Source of the DNA: Sphingomonas abietis
Lineage (GTDB): Bacteria; Pseudomonadota; Alphaproteobacteria; Sphingomonadales; Sphingomonadaceae
Length of the DNA: 64,000 nucleotides
Direction: 5' to 3'
Assembly (NCBI RefSeq): GCF_027625475.1
Contig: NZ_CP115174.1
Location: forward strand, 1,426,001 to 1,490,000
This document shows, one piece after another, positions 53,537-63,425 of the stretch. Each line of letters starts with the position of its first letter. The first letter of the stretch is position 1. The position numbers and the translations under genes are program-made. The notes under the pieces are model-generated. The model did no database searches. It saw only the letters and a list, made by a program, of their open reading frames with translations, and was not told the origin of the DNA.

Positions 53537-53877
53537 ATGGAAGCCGGCCCATTTCGGGCGTGGTTCTCGCAACTATCCCGAGCGGGCTGTCCGCCGGAGG
53601 GGATCAAAGGCCTCGTCCTGCGCGCGGAGTTCGTCCACAAACGCTAATGGCCCGCCGGAAGCTGTCCCTACCGCTCGCAAATAAGATCCGGGAGCTTGCC
53701 GACGGGCATTGACTATTGGTCGACCCAAAGCAGCTATCTCGCGCCGCTAGTTCGCAGGGCCCTTGACCGGCAGGATTGATACCCGACAGTGCGGTTTGAC
53801 GGCGCTCCGACCTTGATCACGGGCATCAGTGGAACGGGTCTCTCGCCATTTTGCTCGCGGGGGCATAGACGGCAGGC
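53537..53877. other. Gap upstream of a sensor kinase
   Basis: About 340 bases between the terminator and the next kinase gene. A GGAAC occurs at about 53831, but no matching -10 element of an EcfG promoter is at the right distance. No gene is supported. Confidence 0.35.
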
Positions 53878-54963
53878 ATGAAGGATCAGGATGAAGCGCG
53901 CGTCGACCGTTTGCTCGACACACCCGATTTAGCCGACGCGCTGGAGAGCGACCGGTTCAAGCAGTTTCTTGATCAGGTGCCGATCGCGATTGCGGTCGCG
54001 GAGCTCAAACCGCGCGAGCACATCGTCTACGTCAATCTCGAATGCGAACGGCTGACCGGCAGAAGTGCACCGGATCTGGAAGGACAGCACTGGCGCGAAC
54101 TGTCCGGCGAGGCGGTTGGTGCCGACGATGGCCGCCAGCTGAGTGACGCTATCGTCGACGATCACGAATATGTCGGCATCTTCGCACTCGATCGGGCGGA
54201 AGGCGGTTGCGAGGCGCACGTCTGGTCGAATGTCATCGAGGATGATCAGGGCGAGCCGGTTTTCCGCCTGATTGCGCTGGCCGACGCCTCGCAGCACAGC
54301 GGCGACCGCGAAGCGCTCGAACGCCGTGTCGAAGAGCGGGATTTCCTGCTGCGCGAGCTGCAGCACCGCGTGAAGAACAACCTGCAGATGATCACCGCGC
54401 TGATCCGGCTCGAGGCACGTAACCTGCCTGAGGACGGGGAGCAGGACAGGCGGTTTGATCGCCTCGCGGGCAGGGTCCAGGCGCTTGCGCTGCTCTATGA
54501 CGCGATGTTGGTGGAGCATGCAGTCGACGGCATCGACCTCGGCATCTACCTTAGCCAGATCGCATCGGCGGTGATGCGCGCGCATGGTGTCGAGGGGATC
54601 CGTCTGGATCTTAAGGTCGACACCTGGCCGGTTTCGGTCAATGTCGCGATGCCAACCGGGCTCGTCGTCAACGAGCTCCTGACCAATGCCCTCAAACACG
54701 CCTTTCCGGAGGGCCGCGGTGGTACGGTCACGCTCCACAGTCTCGTTGACGACAAGGGCTGCCGGGTGGTCGTCGCCGATGATGGCGTTGGTCTGGCGGA
54801 GGGCGCGCAATGGCCGAAGCCCGGCAAGCTTGGCGCGATGATCGTCCAGTCGCTTCGCCAGAATGCCCGCGCTGAGCTCGACGTGGAATCGCAGCCTGGC
54901 GAGGGGATGCGCGTGGCGATCACCTTCAGGCGCGCCGACGCGGCTCCCCCTTCGGCCGAATGA
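53878..54963 (+). CDS. PAS-HisKA_2 sensor histidine kinase
   Basis: The product has 361 residues and is soluble. The PAS domain covers about 25-150 (FLDQVPIAIAVAELKPREHI, VYVNLECERLTGRSAPDLEG). The HisKA_2 H-box is RDFLLRELQHRVKNNLQMIT at about 160-175, with the phospho-acceptor His in QHRVKNN. The ATPase part has GLVVNELLTNALKHAFPEGR (N-box) and VVADDGVGLAEGAQW. This kinase type is frequent in alphaproteobacteria and often feeds PhyR or single-domain receivers. It is upstream of the interrupted hybrid kinase; the receiver at 58542 may be a partner. Confidence 0.9.
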   Translation: MKDQDEARVDRLLDTPDLADALESDRFKQFLDQVPIAIAVAELKPREHIVYVNLECERLTGRSAPDLEGQHWRELSGEAVGADDGRQLSDAIVDDHEYVGIFALDRAEGGCEAHVWSNVIEDDQGEPVFRLIALADASQHSGDREALERRVEERDFLLRELQHRVKNNLQMITALIRLEARNLPEDGEQDRRFDRLAGRVQALALLYDAMLVEHAVDGIDLGIYLSQIASAVMRAHGVEGIRLDLKVDTWPVSVNVAMPTGLVVNELLTNALKHAFPEGRGGTVTLHSLVDDKGCRVVVADDGVGLAEGAQWPKPGKLGAMIVQSLRQNARAELDVESQPGEGMRVAITFRRADAAPPSAE

Positions 54964-56018
54964 TCCTGATGCAGCGATCGCTCGTCGATACGCTCGAACT
55001 GCGATTTATTCCGCATGGTTCGGTCAGGGGCCGAGGACGTACACCGCGCTATCGTCACGGGCTGTATCCGGGCCGGTGCCGGGCGGGCGGAACAGTTTGC
55101 TTCGCATGTCGTTGTGCCCGCCACGGCGTGGCACAGGGCAGGACATGACACAATCCGGGCAGTCGCTGGGCCGCAGCAGTCGATTTGAGCTGCTGGTTCA
55201 AAGTGTTACCGATTATGCCATCTATATGCTGGATCCGTATGGCAGGGTGACGAGCTGGAACCCGGGCGCTCGCCGTTTCATGGGATATGAGCCAAGCGAA
55301 ATATTCGGCGAGCATTTTTCCCGTTTCTACACGCCCGAGGAGCGCGAGCATGACATACCCAGGATCGCACTGGAAACCGCCGGGCGCGAGGGGCGTTACG
55401 AAGCCGATGGCTGGCGCGTGCGCAAGGACGGCAGTCAGTTCTGGGCGAACGTGGTTATCGACCCCATTCGCGATCCTAACGATGCAGTGCTGGGTTTTGC
55501 GAAAATCACCCGCGATCTGACGGACCGCCGGGCGGCGGAAGAGGAGCTTCGCCGGAGCGAAGAGCGCTTCCGTCTGCTCGTTCAGAGCGTCACCGACTAT
55601 GCGATCTACATGCTGGATCCGGATGGACGGATAAGCAGCTGGAACGCGGGAGCGGAGCGTTTCAAGGGCTACACTACTGAAGAGATTCTGGGCGAGCACT
55701 TTTCGCGCTTCTATTCCGAGAAGGATCGGCAGGCCGGCATCCCGCGTATCGCTCTGGAGACGGCCGAGCGGGAAGGGCGCTTCGAAGCCGAAGGATGGCG
55801 GGTGCGCAAGGATGGCTCGCGGTTCTGGGCAAGTGTGATCATCGACCCTATCCGCAATGAGAATGGTCAGTTGCTCGGCTACGCCAAGGTCACGCGCGAT
55901 CTCACCGAGAAACGTGCGATCGAAGATCAGCTTCGCCAGTCGCAGAAGATGGAAGCCGTAGGCCAGCTGACCGGCGGTCTGAACCGCCCCGGGTTTACCG
56001 GAGGCGTTGGGTTGTGAG

Positions 56019-56924
56019 TCACGCTGCCATATCGATGGTGTCTGCGGCAGCATAATATTGATCTTCGGCTTCGGCAGGCGGGATGTTGCCGATAGGCTCC
56101 AGCAGCCGACGATGGTTGAACCAGTCGACCCATTCGAGCGTGGCGTATTCGACGGCTTCGAAACTGCGCCACGGCCCACGCCTATGGATCACTTCGGCCT
56201 TGTAGAGGCCGTTGATCGTCTCGGCCAAAGCGTTGTCGTAGCTGTCTCCGACACTGCCGACCGACGGCTCGATCCCGGCTTCGGCAAGGCGCTCGGTGTA
56301 CTTGATGGACACGTATTGCGACCCGCGGTCGCTATGATGGATGAGGCCGCCCCGATGAGCCGGCCGGCGATCATGAAGCGCCTGCTCCAAGGCATCGAGA
56401 ACGAAGCTGGCATGCGCCGTCCTGCTGGCCCGCCAGCCGACGATCCGCCTGGCATAGGTGTCGATGACGAAGGCGACGTAGACGAACCCCGCCCAGGTCG
56501 CGACATAGGTGAAGTCCGACACCCACAGCATGTTCGGCGCCGGCGCGTAGAACCGGCGGTTGACGTGATCGAGTGGGCACGGCGCCGCTTTGTCGCTGAT
56601 GGTCGTGCGCACCGGCTTGCCCCGGATCACTCCTGCCAAGCCCATCTCTCGCATCAACCGCGCGACAGTACAGCGGGCGACCGGAAAGCCTTCCCGCATC
56701 ATCTGCCGCCAGACCTTGCGCACGCCGTAGACCGCGAAGTTCTCGGCGAACACGCGCGCGATCTCCGGCTTCAGGGCGACATCCCGCTGCGCCCGCGCCG
56801 ATAGGCGTGTTGGATCCTGTCGCTGCGCGACGCGCTCGTGATAGGTGGATGGGGCGATCGGCAGAACGCGGCAGATCGGCTCGACCCCATAGGCATCGCG
56901 GTGATCGTCAATGAAGGCGATCAT
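56019..56924 (-). CDS. IS3 orfB transposase (intact)
   Basis: The product has 301 residues from ATG 56924, overlapping the orfA stop by 4 bases. [20 protein letters not shown] is the HTH_21-type start. The core Asp residues are in [20 protein letters not shown] and [20 protein letters not shown], and the Glu is in [18 protein letters not shown] frame open to 57098 reflects the OrfAB fusion made by ribosomal slippage. The DDE residues are complete, so the element may still move. Confidence 0.92.
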   Translation of the reverse strand: MIAFIDDHRDAYGVEPICRVLPIAPSTYHERVAQRQDPTRLSARAQRDVALKPEIARVFAENFAVYGVRKVWRQMMREGFPVARCTVARLMREMGLAGVIRGKPVRTTISDKAAPCPLDHVNRRFYAPAPNMLWVSDFTYVATWAGFVYVAFVIDTYARRIVGWRASRTAHASFVLDALEQALHDRRPAHRGGLIHHSDRGSQYVSIKYTERLAEAGIEPSVGSVGDSYDNALAETINGLYKAEVIHRRGPWRSFEAVEYATLEWVDWFNHRRLLEPIGNIPPAEAEDQYYAAADTIDMAA

Positions 56925-57247
56925 CGCCGGAACGGGCGGTCGAGCTCCGCCTGAGCAAAATACGCTGACGCCTTGCGCAGGATCTCGTTGGCCTGTCGCA
57001 GTTCGCGGACCTCGCGCTCCAACGCCTTCACCTTGTCGGCAACCTCTGTCGGGACGCCCGCCCGCTTGCCGCTGTCGACCTCGGCCTTCTTCACCCACTC
57101 ATGAAGCGTCTGCGGAACGCAGCCGATCTTTCCCGCGATCGAAACCACCGCCGCCCAGCGAGAGGGATAATCGCGCTCGTGATCGACAACCATCCGCACC
57201 GCCCGCTCGCGGACCTCAGGCGCAAATTTGTTCGTCGTCTTGCTCAT
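56921..57247 (-). CDS. IS3 orfA (intact)
   Basis: The product has 108 residues: [20 protein letters not shown], a helix-turn-helix at about 30-55 ([20 protein letters not shown]) and a leucine-zipper tail ([20 protein letters not shown]). It binds the inverted repeats and supplies the N-terminal part of the OrfAB fusion. Confidence 0.92.
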   Translation of the reverse strand: MSKTTNKFAPEVRERAVRMVVDHERDYPSRWAAVVSIAGKIGCVPQTLHEWVKKAEVDSGKRAGVPTEVADKVKALEREVRELRQANEILRKASAYFAQAELDRPFRR

Positions 57248-58541
57248 ACAGGCTCCACCTTCTCAGGAGTTGGAGCCTCCGGCAAACCCGGCGCGGTTCA
57301 GTCTGGCCCACGACTTCAACAACCTCCTGACCGGCATCAGTGGCAGCCTGGAGATGATGCAGGTTCGGATGGCGCAGGGACGCACTGCCGAGTTCGATCG
57401 GTATTTCATGGCAGCACAGGGCGCGGTCAAGCGGGCCGCGGCGCTGACGCGTCGCCTTCTCGCCTTCTCCAGACGTCAGACGCTCGATCCCAAACCGACC
57501 AACGTCAACCGGCTCCTGAGCGGTCTCGAGGAAGTCGTCCGTCGCACGATGGGGCCAGGCATCGAAGTGGAGGTGGTCGGCGCAAGCGGTTTATGGCCGA
57601 CCTTGATCGACCCGAACCAGCTCGAAAGCGCTGTGCTGAACCTGTGCATCAACGCGCGTGACGCGATGCCGGATGGCGGCAAGCTGACGATCGAGACGGC
57701 GAACAAGTGGTTCGACGAACGGGCCGCGCGCAAGCAGGATCTGCCCGTCGGGCAATATGTGTCGGTTTGCGTGACCGATACGGGCACCGGGATGTCACCC
57801 GATATCATCGCCAAGGTTTTCGACCCCTTCTTTACGATCAAGCCGCTGGGCGAGGGCACCGGCCTCGGGCTCTCGATGATCTATGGGTTCGCCCGTCAGT
57901 CGGGCGGACAGGTGCGGATCTATTCGGAGGTGGGGCAGGGGACGACGATGTGCCTCTACCTGCCCCGGCATACCGAGGACGCCGTTCCCGACGACGAAGC
58001 TTTGCTGCCGACGCAGGCAGCGCCCACCGGTGACGGCGAGGTCGTCCTCGTCATCGACGACGAACCTACGATCCGGATGCTGGTCGCCGAGGTGCTGGCG
58101 GAATCGGGCTATGCCGTCATCGAGGCACCCGATGGTCCCGCAGGATTGCGAGTGCTCGATTCGAACGCGCGAATCGACCTGCTGATCACCGACGTCGGCC
58201 TGCCGGCAGGATTGAACGGCAGGCAGTTCGCCGACGCCGCGCGGGTGAGCCGGCCGGATCTCAAGGTTCTGTTTATCACGGGCTATGCGGAGAATGCCGT
58301 CATCGGCCGCGGCAGGCTCGATAACGGCATGTTCGTTTTGACGAAGCCGTTCCAGATGGAGGTTCTGGCCGACCGCATTCGCGAAATCATCGAAAGCTAG
58401 CGTGGCGGTCTCTGGTGCCAGCTGTTGGGCGGCTGAGAGAGAAAACCGCCGCGGCGATGATAAGCAGCCCTTGATTAATGCCATCGGGTCCGACCGTTAA
58501 AAGCCGGTTGGCCATGGCAGAGTCGTCAAACGAGCTTTGAG

Positions 58542-58892
58542 TCAGAGCGGTGCCAGCTGCCGGAAGACGCTGGCGAGCGTATCGGACCGGAACGGCTTTT
58601 GCAGGATGACATCCGGCGGATCGCACGGCTCGCATTCGTCCGGCGTGCCCGTGATGAAGATAACCGGAATATCGCCATGCTCGTCACGGATCCGTCGCAC
58701 CGCGTGCGGACCGGTTCCCTGCAGGAGCTTCACGTCCGAAGTTATGAACCCCGGCCTGTGCATCCGTGCCGCCGCGATCGCCTCGGCTTCGCTCGCGGCA
58801 ATGTCGATCGATGTCGCGCCCTCCGCTTCGAGGAGCATCTGGAGATCCATGGCGACCACAGGCTCGTCTTCGATGATAAGAACATGGCACAT
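58542..58892 (-). CDS. Single-domain response regulator
   Basis: The product has 116 residues: MCHVLIIEDEPVVAMDLQML, phospho-acceptor Asp53 in FITSDVKL, Thr in FITGTP and Lys in ILQKPF. There is no output domain. It is clearly paralogous to the LOV-linked receiver at 28959-29309: same length, same MCHVL start and the same GTGPxAVxxI and EHG segments. It converges on the hybrid kinase. With that kinase broken, its partner may be the PAS-HisKA_2 kinase at 53878. Confidence 0.88.
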   Translation of the reverse strand: MCHVLIIEDEPVVAMDLQMLLEAEGATSIDIAASEAEAIAAARMHRPGFITSDVKLLQGTGPHAVRRIRDEHGDIPVIFITGTPDECEPCDPPDVILQKPFRSDTLASVFRQLAPL

Positions 58893-59523
58893 GCTTGACG
58901 CCTCCGGTTTGCCTAATGTAATTCAACAATTTCAACGGCGAACGGGTCCCGGGTAAAAAGAGCGATTGCCTGCCATGACGCGATATTCCGGCGCACGCGT
59001 CACGCTGGTAACAAGTTCGCCTCGGCAAACGCGGCTGTGTGAGTGGGGCGTAACGACAAGGCTTGGCCTGGGACAGAGCCGCCATTCACGGTGATCCGTG
59101 GCAACGGCTGCTTCTGCTGGAAGCGGTCGTTGCCACCTGCATCGATCATCACCGCGCAACGCGAAACTGTGGTGGGGTCCTTCCAGACAGGTATCGGCGA
59201 TGCAAAGGTCCTTAGCGGACCGTCCGGTTCGGCCGCGCTCGCTGTCGCAGTCGACTCCATGAAGACATTCGTCTTAGCTCGCCCGAATGTCCGGTGGCGG
59301 CAACAGCAGCCGTTCGGGTCTGTCGCGTTTGACGGCCGCAGAATGTTATTCGCCGCAGAAGCATAGTCTGGTCACGCACGTCTCGATGACATCGTGGCAA
59401 GCATCGCCGCTGGCGACAGAGCAACAAAACTGGAGTCAGCGTAGGCTGATAGGCGTGGTACAGATCAGGCGATCCAGAAAAAATGGGCGATGAGGGACGG
59501 CTTTTGTCATCTAATTTCCTAAG
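58893..59523. other. Gap with no supported gene
   Basis: These 631 bases lie between the receiver start and the end of the DUF4403 gene. All open frames are short and unlike known families, and no RNA gene is recognised. The receiver promoter should lie at its left end. Confidence 0.4.
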
Positions 59524-61014
59524 TTAGTAGGAAACTTCCGCATCTCCCCCCGCACGGACCGGGAGATGAACGCCATCGCCCAAAGTTTCGATCACTCCTG
59601 CCTGGACGCGGTCGATGCGGGCATGGACGGTGAAGTCACCCACCCGTTTGTCCGCGATCGCGCGCCTGATCTTGACGAGGAGCTTCTGCAAATCCGACGT
59701 GAGGTTCTGTCCGATCGCCGATGCAAGCAAATCCGAGATGCCGGGACTGTTGCCCAATGCGACGAGAAGGTCGCTGCGTACGCTATCGGTCGATCCATGG
59801 ACCGAAAGATCGCTGAAGCTGATCACCGCCGAGCCCGGTTGGTTGACGGGTATTGCGACCAGCCACAGCCGGCCGTGCGAAACCTTTTCGGGCGAGCCGG
59901 CGGGCCATGCCGCAAGATCGATACCGACAGCCATCTTCCGGCCGGTCGTGCCATAGGCCGTGACGTGGTCGAAGCGTGCGATGACCGGGCCGATCCCTGG
60001 CAGGTCCAAGGGACGCTGCGATCGCTTCACCAACGCGCGCAAGATGACTGGCTCGAGCTGGGAATAGTCTGCGGTGACGGGCACGAAAAGATTAAAGCGT
60101 CCGTTCGTCCTGCCCTGTGAGATGTTCGGTAGAGGCATCGGAACCGGATCGGCAGAGCGTTGTCCGACGAAGGTCTCGGTCAATGTTCGGATGCCCGCGT
60201 CGAGCCGGATCCGTCCGTTGGCGATGCGATAGCCACTGTAATAAATCTGTTTTGGGGTGAGGCGCATCCAGACAGGAGGATTGTCCCTGTTCAGAAGAAC
60301 CGAGGTGAAGCCCGATCGCCACGAACGGGCTGCTTTATCGCGCAGTTGCAGCTTCGCAAGCTCGGTCGGGAGCTTCCGCTCGAGATCATGGATGACAGGC
60401 TTCAGCTTTTCATCGGCTTTTTCCGTGAAGGTGATCCGCTGGCCAAGGAGATCGATGCCCGGAGGCGTGGTCCAGTCATAGTGAATCTTCACGGTCCCAC
60501 CCGGCGTCCAGTCAGGTGCGATCGTGATCTTGATACGGGCTTCGGCATCGGCCGACCCGGTCGCCGTTTCGCCCTTCAGACGCGCCTTAGCATCCCGGGC
60601 GGTAATGCGCGCCGTGATCGGGATGGTGGCGATCAGATCCTGGCCGTTGCCCCGCAATGTGATGGCGCCCCTGTCCGCTTGTCCAGAAACCGAGCAGGGA
60701 ATGGCACCCAGCACCTTGATCCGCGCGCCTAGAATGTGGACTTTTTGGGGTGGAATGCACCGATCCAGTTTTTTGTCTATCGTCCACAATGTGCGCGGAA
60801 GCGCGGCGTCGAGGCCCCGCGCCAGATCGTCTAGTCGGGCCTCGACGGGGACCGAGATCATCGACGTCTGCGGAGACGGTGCGAGGCTATCATGGCTTCG
60901 CGGCGGGGGCTGCACCTTCTGTCCTGACCGATGACATCCGGTCATGATAAAGGCGGGAAGCAGCCCGCAGATCACTGCCCGTGCAGAAAAGCTGGAAAGA
61001 GAAGGCTTTGCCAC
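59524..61014 (-). CDS. DUF4403 lipoprotein
   Basis: The product has 496 residues from GTG 61014, overlapping the preceding stop by one base. The N-terminus SARAVICGLLPAFIMTGCHR is a lipoprotein signal (lipobox MTGC). The rest is DUF4403: IPVTARITARDAKARLKGET-type beta repeats, WLRLTPKQIYYSG-like VWMRLTPKQIYYSGYRIANG, and late VGDFTVHARIDRVQAGVIET. It is predicted to be anchored to the outer membrane. DUF4403 proteins are thought to have a BPI/SMP-like lipid-binding fold; this is family knowledge and not proven here. It is last in the minus-strand run with the hydrolase and permeases. Confidence 0.85.
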   Translation of the reverse strand: MAKPSLSSFSARAVICGLLPAFIMTGCHRSGQKVQPPPRSHDSLAPSPQTSMISVPVEARLDDLARGLDAALPRTLWTIDKKLDRCIPPQKVHILGARIKVLGAIPCSVSGQADRGAITLRGNGQDLIATIPITARITARDAKARLKGETATGSADAEARIKITIAPDWTPGGTVKIHYDWTTPPGIDLLGQRITFTEKADEKLKPVIHDLERKLPTELAKLQLRDKAARSWRSGFTSVLLNRDNPPVWMRLTPKQIYYSGYRIANGRIRLDAGIRTLTETFVGQRSADPVPMPLPNISQGRTNGRFNLFVPVTADYSQLEPVILRALVKRSQRPLDLPGIGPVIARFDHVTAYGTTGRKMAVGIDLAAWPAGSPEKVSHGRLWLVAIPVNQPGSAVISFSDLSVHGSTDSVRSDLLVALGNSPGISDLLASAIGQNLTSDLQKLLVKIRRAIADKRVGDFTVHARIDRVQAGVIETLGDGVHLPVRAGGDAEVSY

Positions 61015-61313
61015 TATCGGGCCGTGAGCATTTTCTCGGCGCTCGTCCTGACGAAATCACCGATTGGCTTCGACATCATTCGCAGCATCGTCGGGACGAC
61101 CACTTCCCCGGCTATGACGGCTTCGCCGACACCCAATGAAACCGGGATGGTCTGGGCCATCGCGCTGATCTCCAGCTCGAGCTGGTACTCCGACGACCAG
61201 CGGCTGGTCATCGTTCCTCCGCTGGGCAGATGCTTTTCAAGCTTGGGCAGGCCAGCCTCGACTCGGCGCCTGGCCCCGTCCTGCCCAAGTTCGTGCGGAA
61301 TTTCGAATTTCAT
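61014..61313 (-). CDS. Polyhydroxyalkanoate-system family protein
   Basis: The product has 99 residues from ATG 61313: MKFEIPHELGQDGARRRVEA, then LPKLEKHLPSGGTMTSRWSS and SMPIGDF-like MMSKPIGDFVRTSAEKMLTA. This is the small PHA granule-associated family (PF09650). It binds or regulates storage granules in some species; no phaC or phasin gene is in the window. It lies between the hydrolase and the DUF4403 gene, with a one-base overlap to the latter. Confidence 0.8.
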   Translation of the reverse strand: MKFEIPHELGQDGARRRVEAGLPKLEKHLPSGGTMTSRWSSEYQLELEISAMAQTIPVSLGVGEAVIAGEVVVPTMLRMMSKPIGDFVRTSAEKMLTAR

Positions 61314-61333
61314 TGTCGATGGCTCCATCTGAA

Positions 61334-62317
61334 TCAAGCGTGGTGAGGAATGATCCGTGCCTGAGCCTCGCTTAGCCATGCGGCGACCAGATCTGGTTGT
61401 GTGACCGGCAACATATGCCCCCCGGAAACGATCAAGAGTCGCGCGCCCGGCATTTGCTCGGCCGTGCATCGACCGTGAAGCGCAGGATCGAGAATGGCAT
61501 CCCTGTCGCCGAACAAGATATCGACCGGCACGTTCAGATTGCCATAACGGGTAACCAGTGACGGCAGCTCGTCTGTCAATCCTGCGGCATCCCCCAGCGC
61601 GGCTGCCAGAGTATCGGGCGCAAGGGTGAGTTCCCCTCCGCCCTCGATGGTGAAATTGCCCGGCATCACTTCTGGTGCGAAGGCTCGCTGGGCGAAGCCG
61701 GCACCCTGGAGCGCGAGCAGGAGCGGCGGCGTTGCGCGAGCAAGAAGGCGATGCGCCCAGCGCGAGCGCAGTGGCGGCGATGCCAGCCATGCTGGTACAT
61801 CGGGCGTCTGCGTGAGCGGCGCGATCAGTGCCAGACCGCCTGCGATACCGGGATTATCGAGCGCGATCGCAAGAGCGACCGCGCCGCCCAACGAATGACC
61901 CACGATAAGCGGCCTTACGATACCCAGCGTGCGGATTGCTTGCGCGATAATGCGGGCCTGGACGCGCAGTTCGGACCCGTCGCGAGCGGCTTGGGAATAG
62001 CCCGCGCCAGGTCGGTCGATCAGGATGATCCGATGACGGTCCTGCAACCGGTCGGTGAGCGCGTAGCTGAAGTTGCGCATCTGTCCGCCCAGGCCGTGAA
62101 TCATGACGATGGGTGGGCCTTGGCCCCAATCGCGGACATGCAGACGTCGTCCTTCGATCTCGACCAGTTCTCCGTCCTGCGGAACATGCGAGCGGGCACG
62201 CAGGGCAAACACCGTAGGCCCCAACATCAGCGCACCGGCTGCCAGTGCCATGCCGGCCAATATTGCGCCGGATCGGAAACCATCACTGTTGTCGCACGGG
62301 TCACGTCGGTCATCCAT
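61334..62317 (-). CDS. Alpha/beta hydrolase
   Basis: The product has 327 residues. An N-terminal membrane helix (about 18-40, GAILAGMALAAGALMLGPTV) anchors it, followed by an alpha/beta-hydrolase fold: oxyanion HGLGGQMRNF, IILIDRPGAGYSQ, nucleophile elbow VGHSLGGAVALA (Ser142), acid in LFGDRDAIL and base in SGGHMLP. All triad residues are present. The substrate is unknown; relatives include depolymerase and haloperoxidase-like esterases. It overlaps the upstream permease by 8 bases and precedes the PHA-system gene, so a role in lipid or polyester handling is possible. Confidence 0.88.
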   Translation of the reverse strand: MDDRRDPCDNSDGFRSGAILAGMALAAGALMLGPTVFALRARSHVPQDGELVEIEGRRLHVRDWGQGPPIVMIHGLGGQMRNFSYALTDRLQDRHRIILIDRPGAGYSQAARDGSELRVQARIIAQAIRTLGIVRPLIVGHSLGGAVALAIALDNPGIAGGLALIAPLTQTPDVPAWLASPPLRSRWAHRLLARATPPLLLALQGAGFAQRAFAPEVMPGNFTIEGGGELTLAPDTLAAALGDAAGLTDELPSLVTRYGNLNVPVDILFGDRDAILDPALHGRCTAEQMPGARLLIVSGGHMLPVTQPDLVAAWLSEAQARIIPHHA

Positions 62318-63425
62318 GGGATATCTCCGATTGCCTGAGTGATATGCGCAGAGCGCTCAGCAAGCCGTAAAGGGCGGCGGTCCCGATCAATGCGACAAGG
62401 GGCATCGCAACCTCATCGAGGTTTGCGCCCATCTGGTTGAGCCGGACGAACAGATGCACGCCGGCGGTAGCCGGCGACAAATACGCGCAGACGGCGACCC
62501 AGTGCGGCATGGATTCCAGCGGCCATGCCGACCCGGTGAGGAAGAAGAGTGGCACGGAGGTCGGCACTAGGATCTGCATGGCGCGATATCCGCGCTCCAT
62601 CAGACTTCCCAGCAGAAGCCCGAGCGCCGATACCGCGGCGGCAAAGATTGGCGCGGCCAGGACCGCAATGGCGATATTGCCTCCGCGAGGGACGTCCTGG
62701 ATCCAGAAGATCAGGCCGAAGTAGAGCAGGGCCGCGAGCGTCCCGATCGTTGTAAAGGCCAGCCACATGCCGGCGAAGCCAGGGCCGTCGATCTGCCAGG
62801 CGCCCCGCTCGCGGCGTTGCGCCATGAACGCCGCCGAACCAAATAGCAGGGTCTGTTGCAGGATGATGATACCGACCGCCGGGAAGACATAGTCCTTATA
62901 GCCCTCGCGCGTGTTGAACAGCGGCCGGACTACGATCTCGAAGGGGAGCGCAATGCCCAGCGAGCGGGCGGAAGGACCGAGCCTGTCCTTGGCGACGCCT
63001 GCAATCGAGGCCGTGACCGCCACGCCGATGTCCCGCGCGCGCAGAAGATAGGCGCCATCTACCCAGACACCCACACCCCCGCCCGAAGCCCCCGTCAGCA
63101 GGCTGCGGGTGAAGCCGTCCGGAAAAAGGAGGATGCCGTCCGCCCGCCGCTCCCGAACGGCCATCTCTGCGGCGTGGAAGTTCGGGACTATGGCGATCAA
63201 CCGAACTTCGCGGGTCGCGGTCAGGTCGCGGATGACCGATCGGGTAAGGACGCTATCCTCTTCGTCGACGATGACGATCGGCAGACCCTGCACGGTTTGA
63301 TGGGCGTAGGGGGCGGGATAGTAGAAGCCGTAAAGCAGGACTGCGAGAATGATGGTGCTGAGCAGTTCGCGCGAGCGTACCACCGCGAGCATTGTCTGCT
63401 CGAACCCGAGGCGAAATCGCATCAT
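62310..63425 (-). CDS. ABC-2 type permease
   Basis: The product has 371 residues from ATG 63425 (MMRFRLGFEQTMLAVVRSRE). The layout is ABC2_membrane_3: a first helix (STIILAVLLYGFYYPAPY), a long periplasmic loop at about 45-170 (LPIVIVDEEDSVLTRSVIRD), then five helices in the C-terminal half (IIILQQTLLFGSAAF, AVSALGLLLGSLM, PLFFLTGSAWP). It resembles YhbS/YhhJ-type exporters. It overlaps the next permease by 4 bases, so the two probably form a heterodimer. The ATPase is not in the window. Confidence 0.88.
   Translation of the reverse strand: MMRFRLGFEQTMLAVVRSRELLSTIILAVLLYGFYYPAPYAHQTVQGLPIVIVDEEDSVLTRSVIRDLTATREVRLIAIVPNFHAAEMAVRERRADGILLFPDGFTRSLLTGASGGGVGVWVDGAYLLRARDIGVAVTASIAGVAKDRLGPSARSLGIALPFEIVVRPLFNTREGYKDYVFPAVGIIILQQTLLFGSAAFMAQRRERGAWQIDGPGFAGMWLAFTTIGTLAALLYFGLIFWIQDVPRGGNIAIAVLAAPIFAAAVSALGLLLGSLMERGYRAMQILVPTSVPLFFLTGSAWPLESMPHWVAVCAYLSPATAGVHLFVRLNQMGANLDEVAMPLVALIGTAALYGLLSALRISLRQSEISHG

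Larger units (their letters stand above)
55980..57300. mobile_element. Complete IS3-family element, 1321 bp, 3-bp target duplication
   Basis: The ends are inverted repeats: TGAACCGCCCCGGGTTTACC at left and TGAACCGCGCCGGGTTTGCC (reverse) at right. GTC is repeated at 55977-55979 and 57301-57303. Both ORFs are intact. The clean duplication and intact genes point to a recent insertion. Confidence 0.95.
55145..58400 (+). pseudogene. PAS-PAS hybrid histidine kinase split by an IS3 element
   Basis: The coding parts are 55145-55979 and 57304-58400, which rejoin in frame to about 643 residues. The first part has two nearly identical PAS domains (LLVQSVTDYAIYMLDPYGRV and LLVQSVTDYAIYMLDPDGRI) and ends QKMEAVGQLTGG. 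The second part begins at the H-box AHDFNNLLTGISGSLEMMQV, then has an HATPase (LNLCINARDAMPDG, TGTGMSP, GEGTGLGLSMIYGF) and a receiver (VVLVIDDEPTIRMLVAEVLA, LLITDVGLP, LTKPF). The IS sits in a Leu codon two codons before the acceptor His. Sensor and kinase are separated, so the gene is off. A 3' fragment could still be made from inside the IS. Confidence 0.92.

Noticed and set aside
58893..59523. Several short open frames in the gap
   Set aside because: None has a ribosome site, conserved-looking sequence or link to its neighbours.
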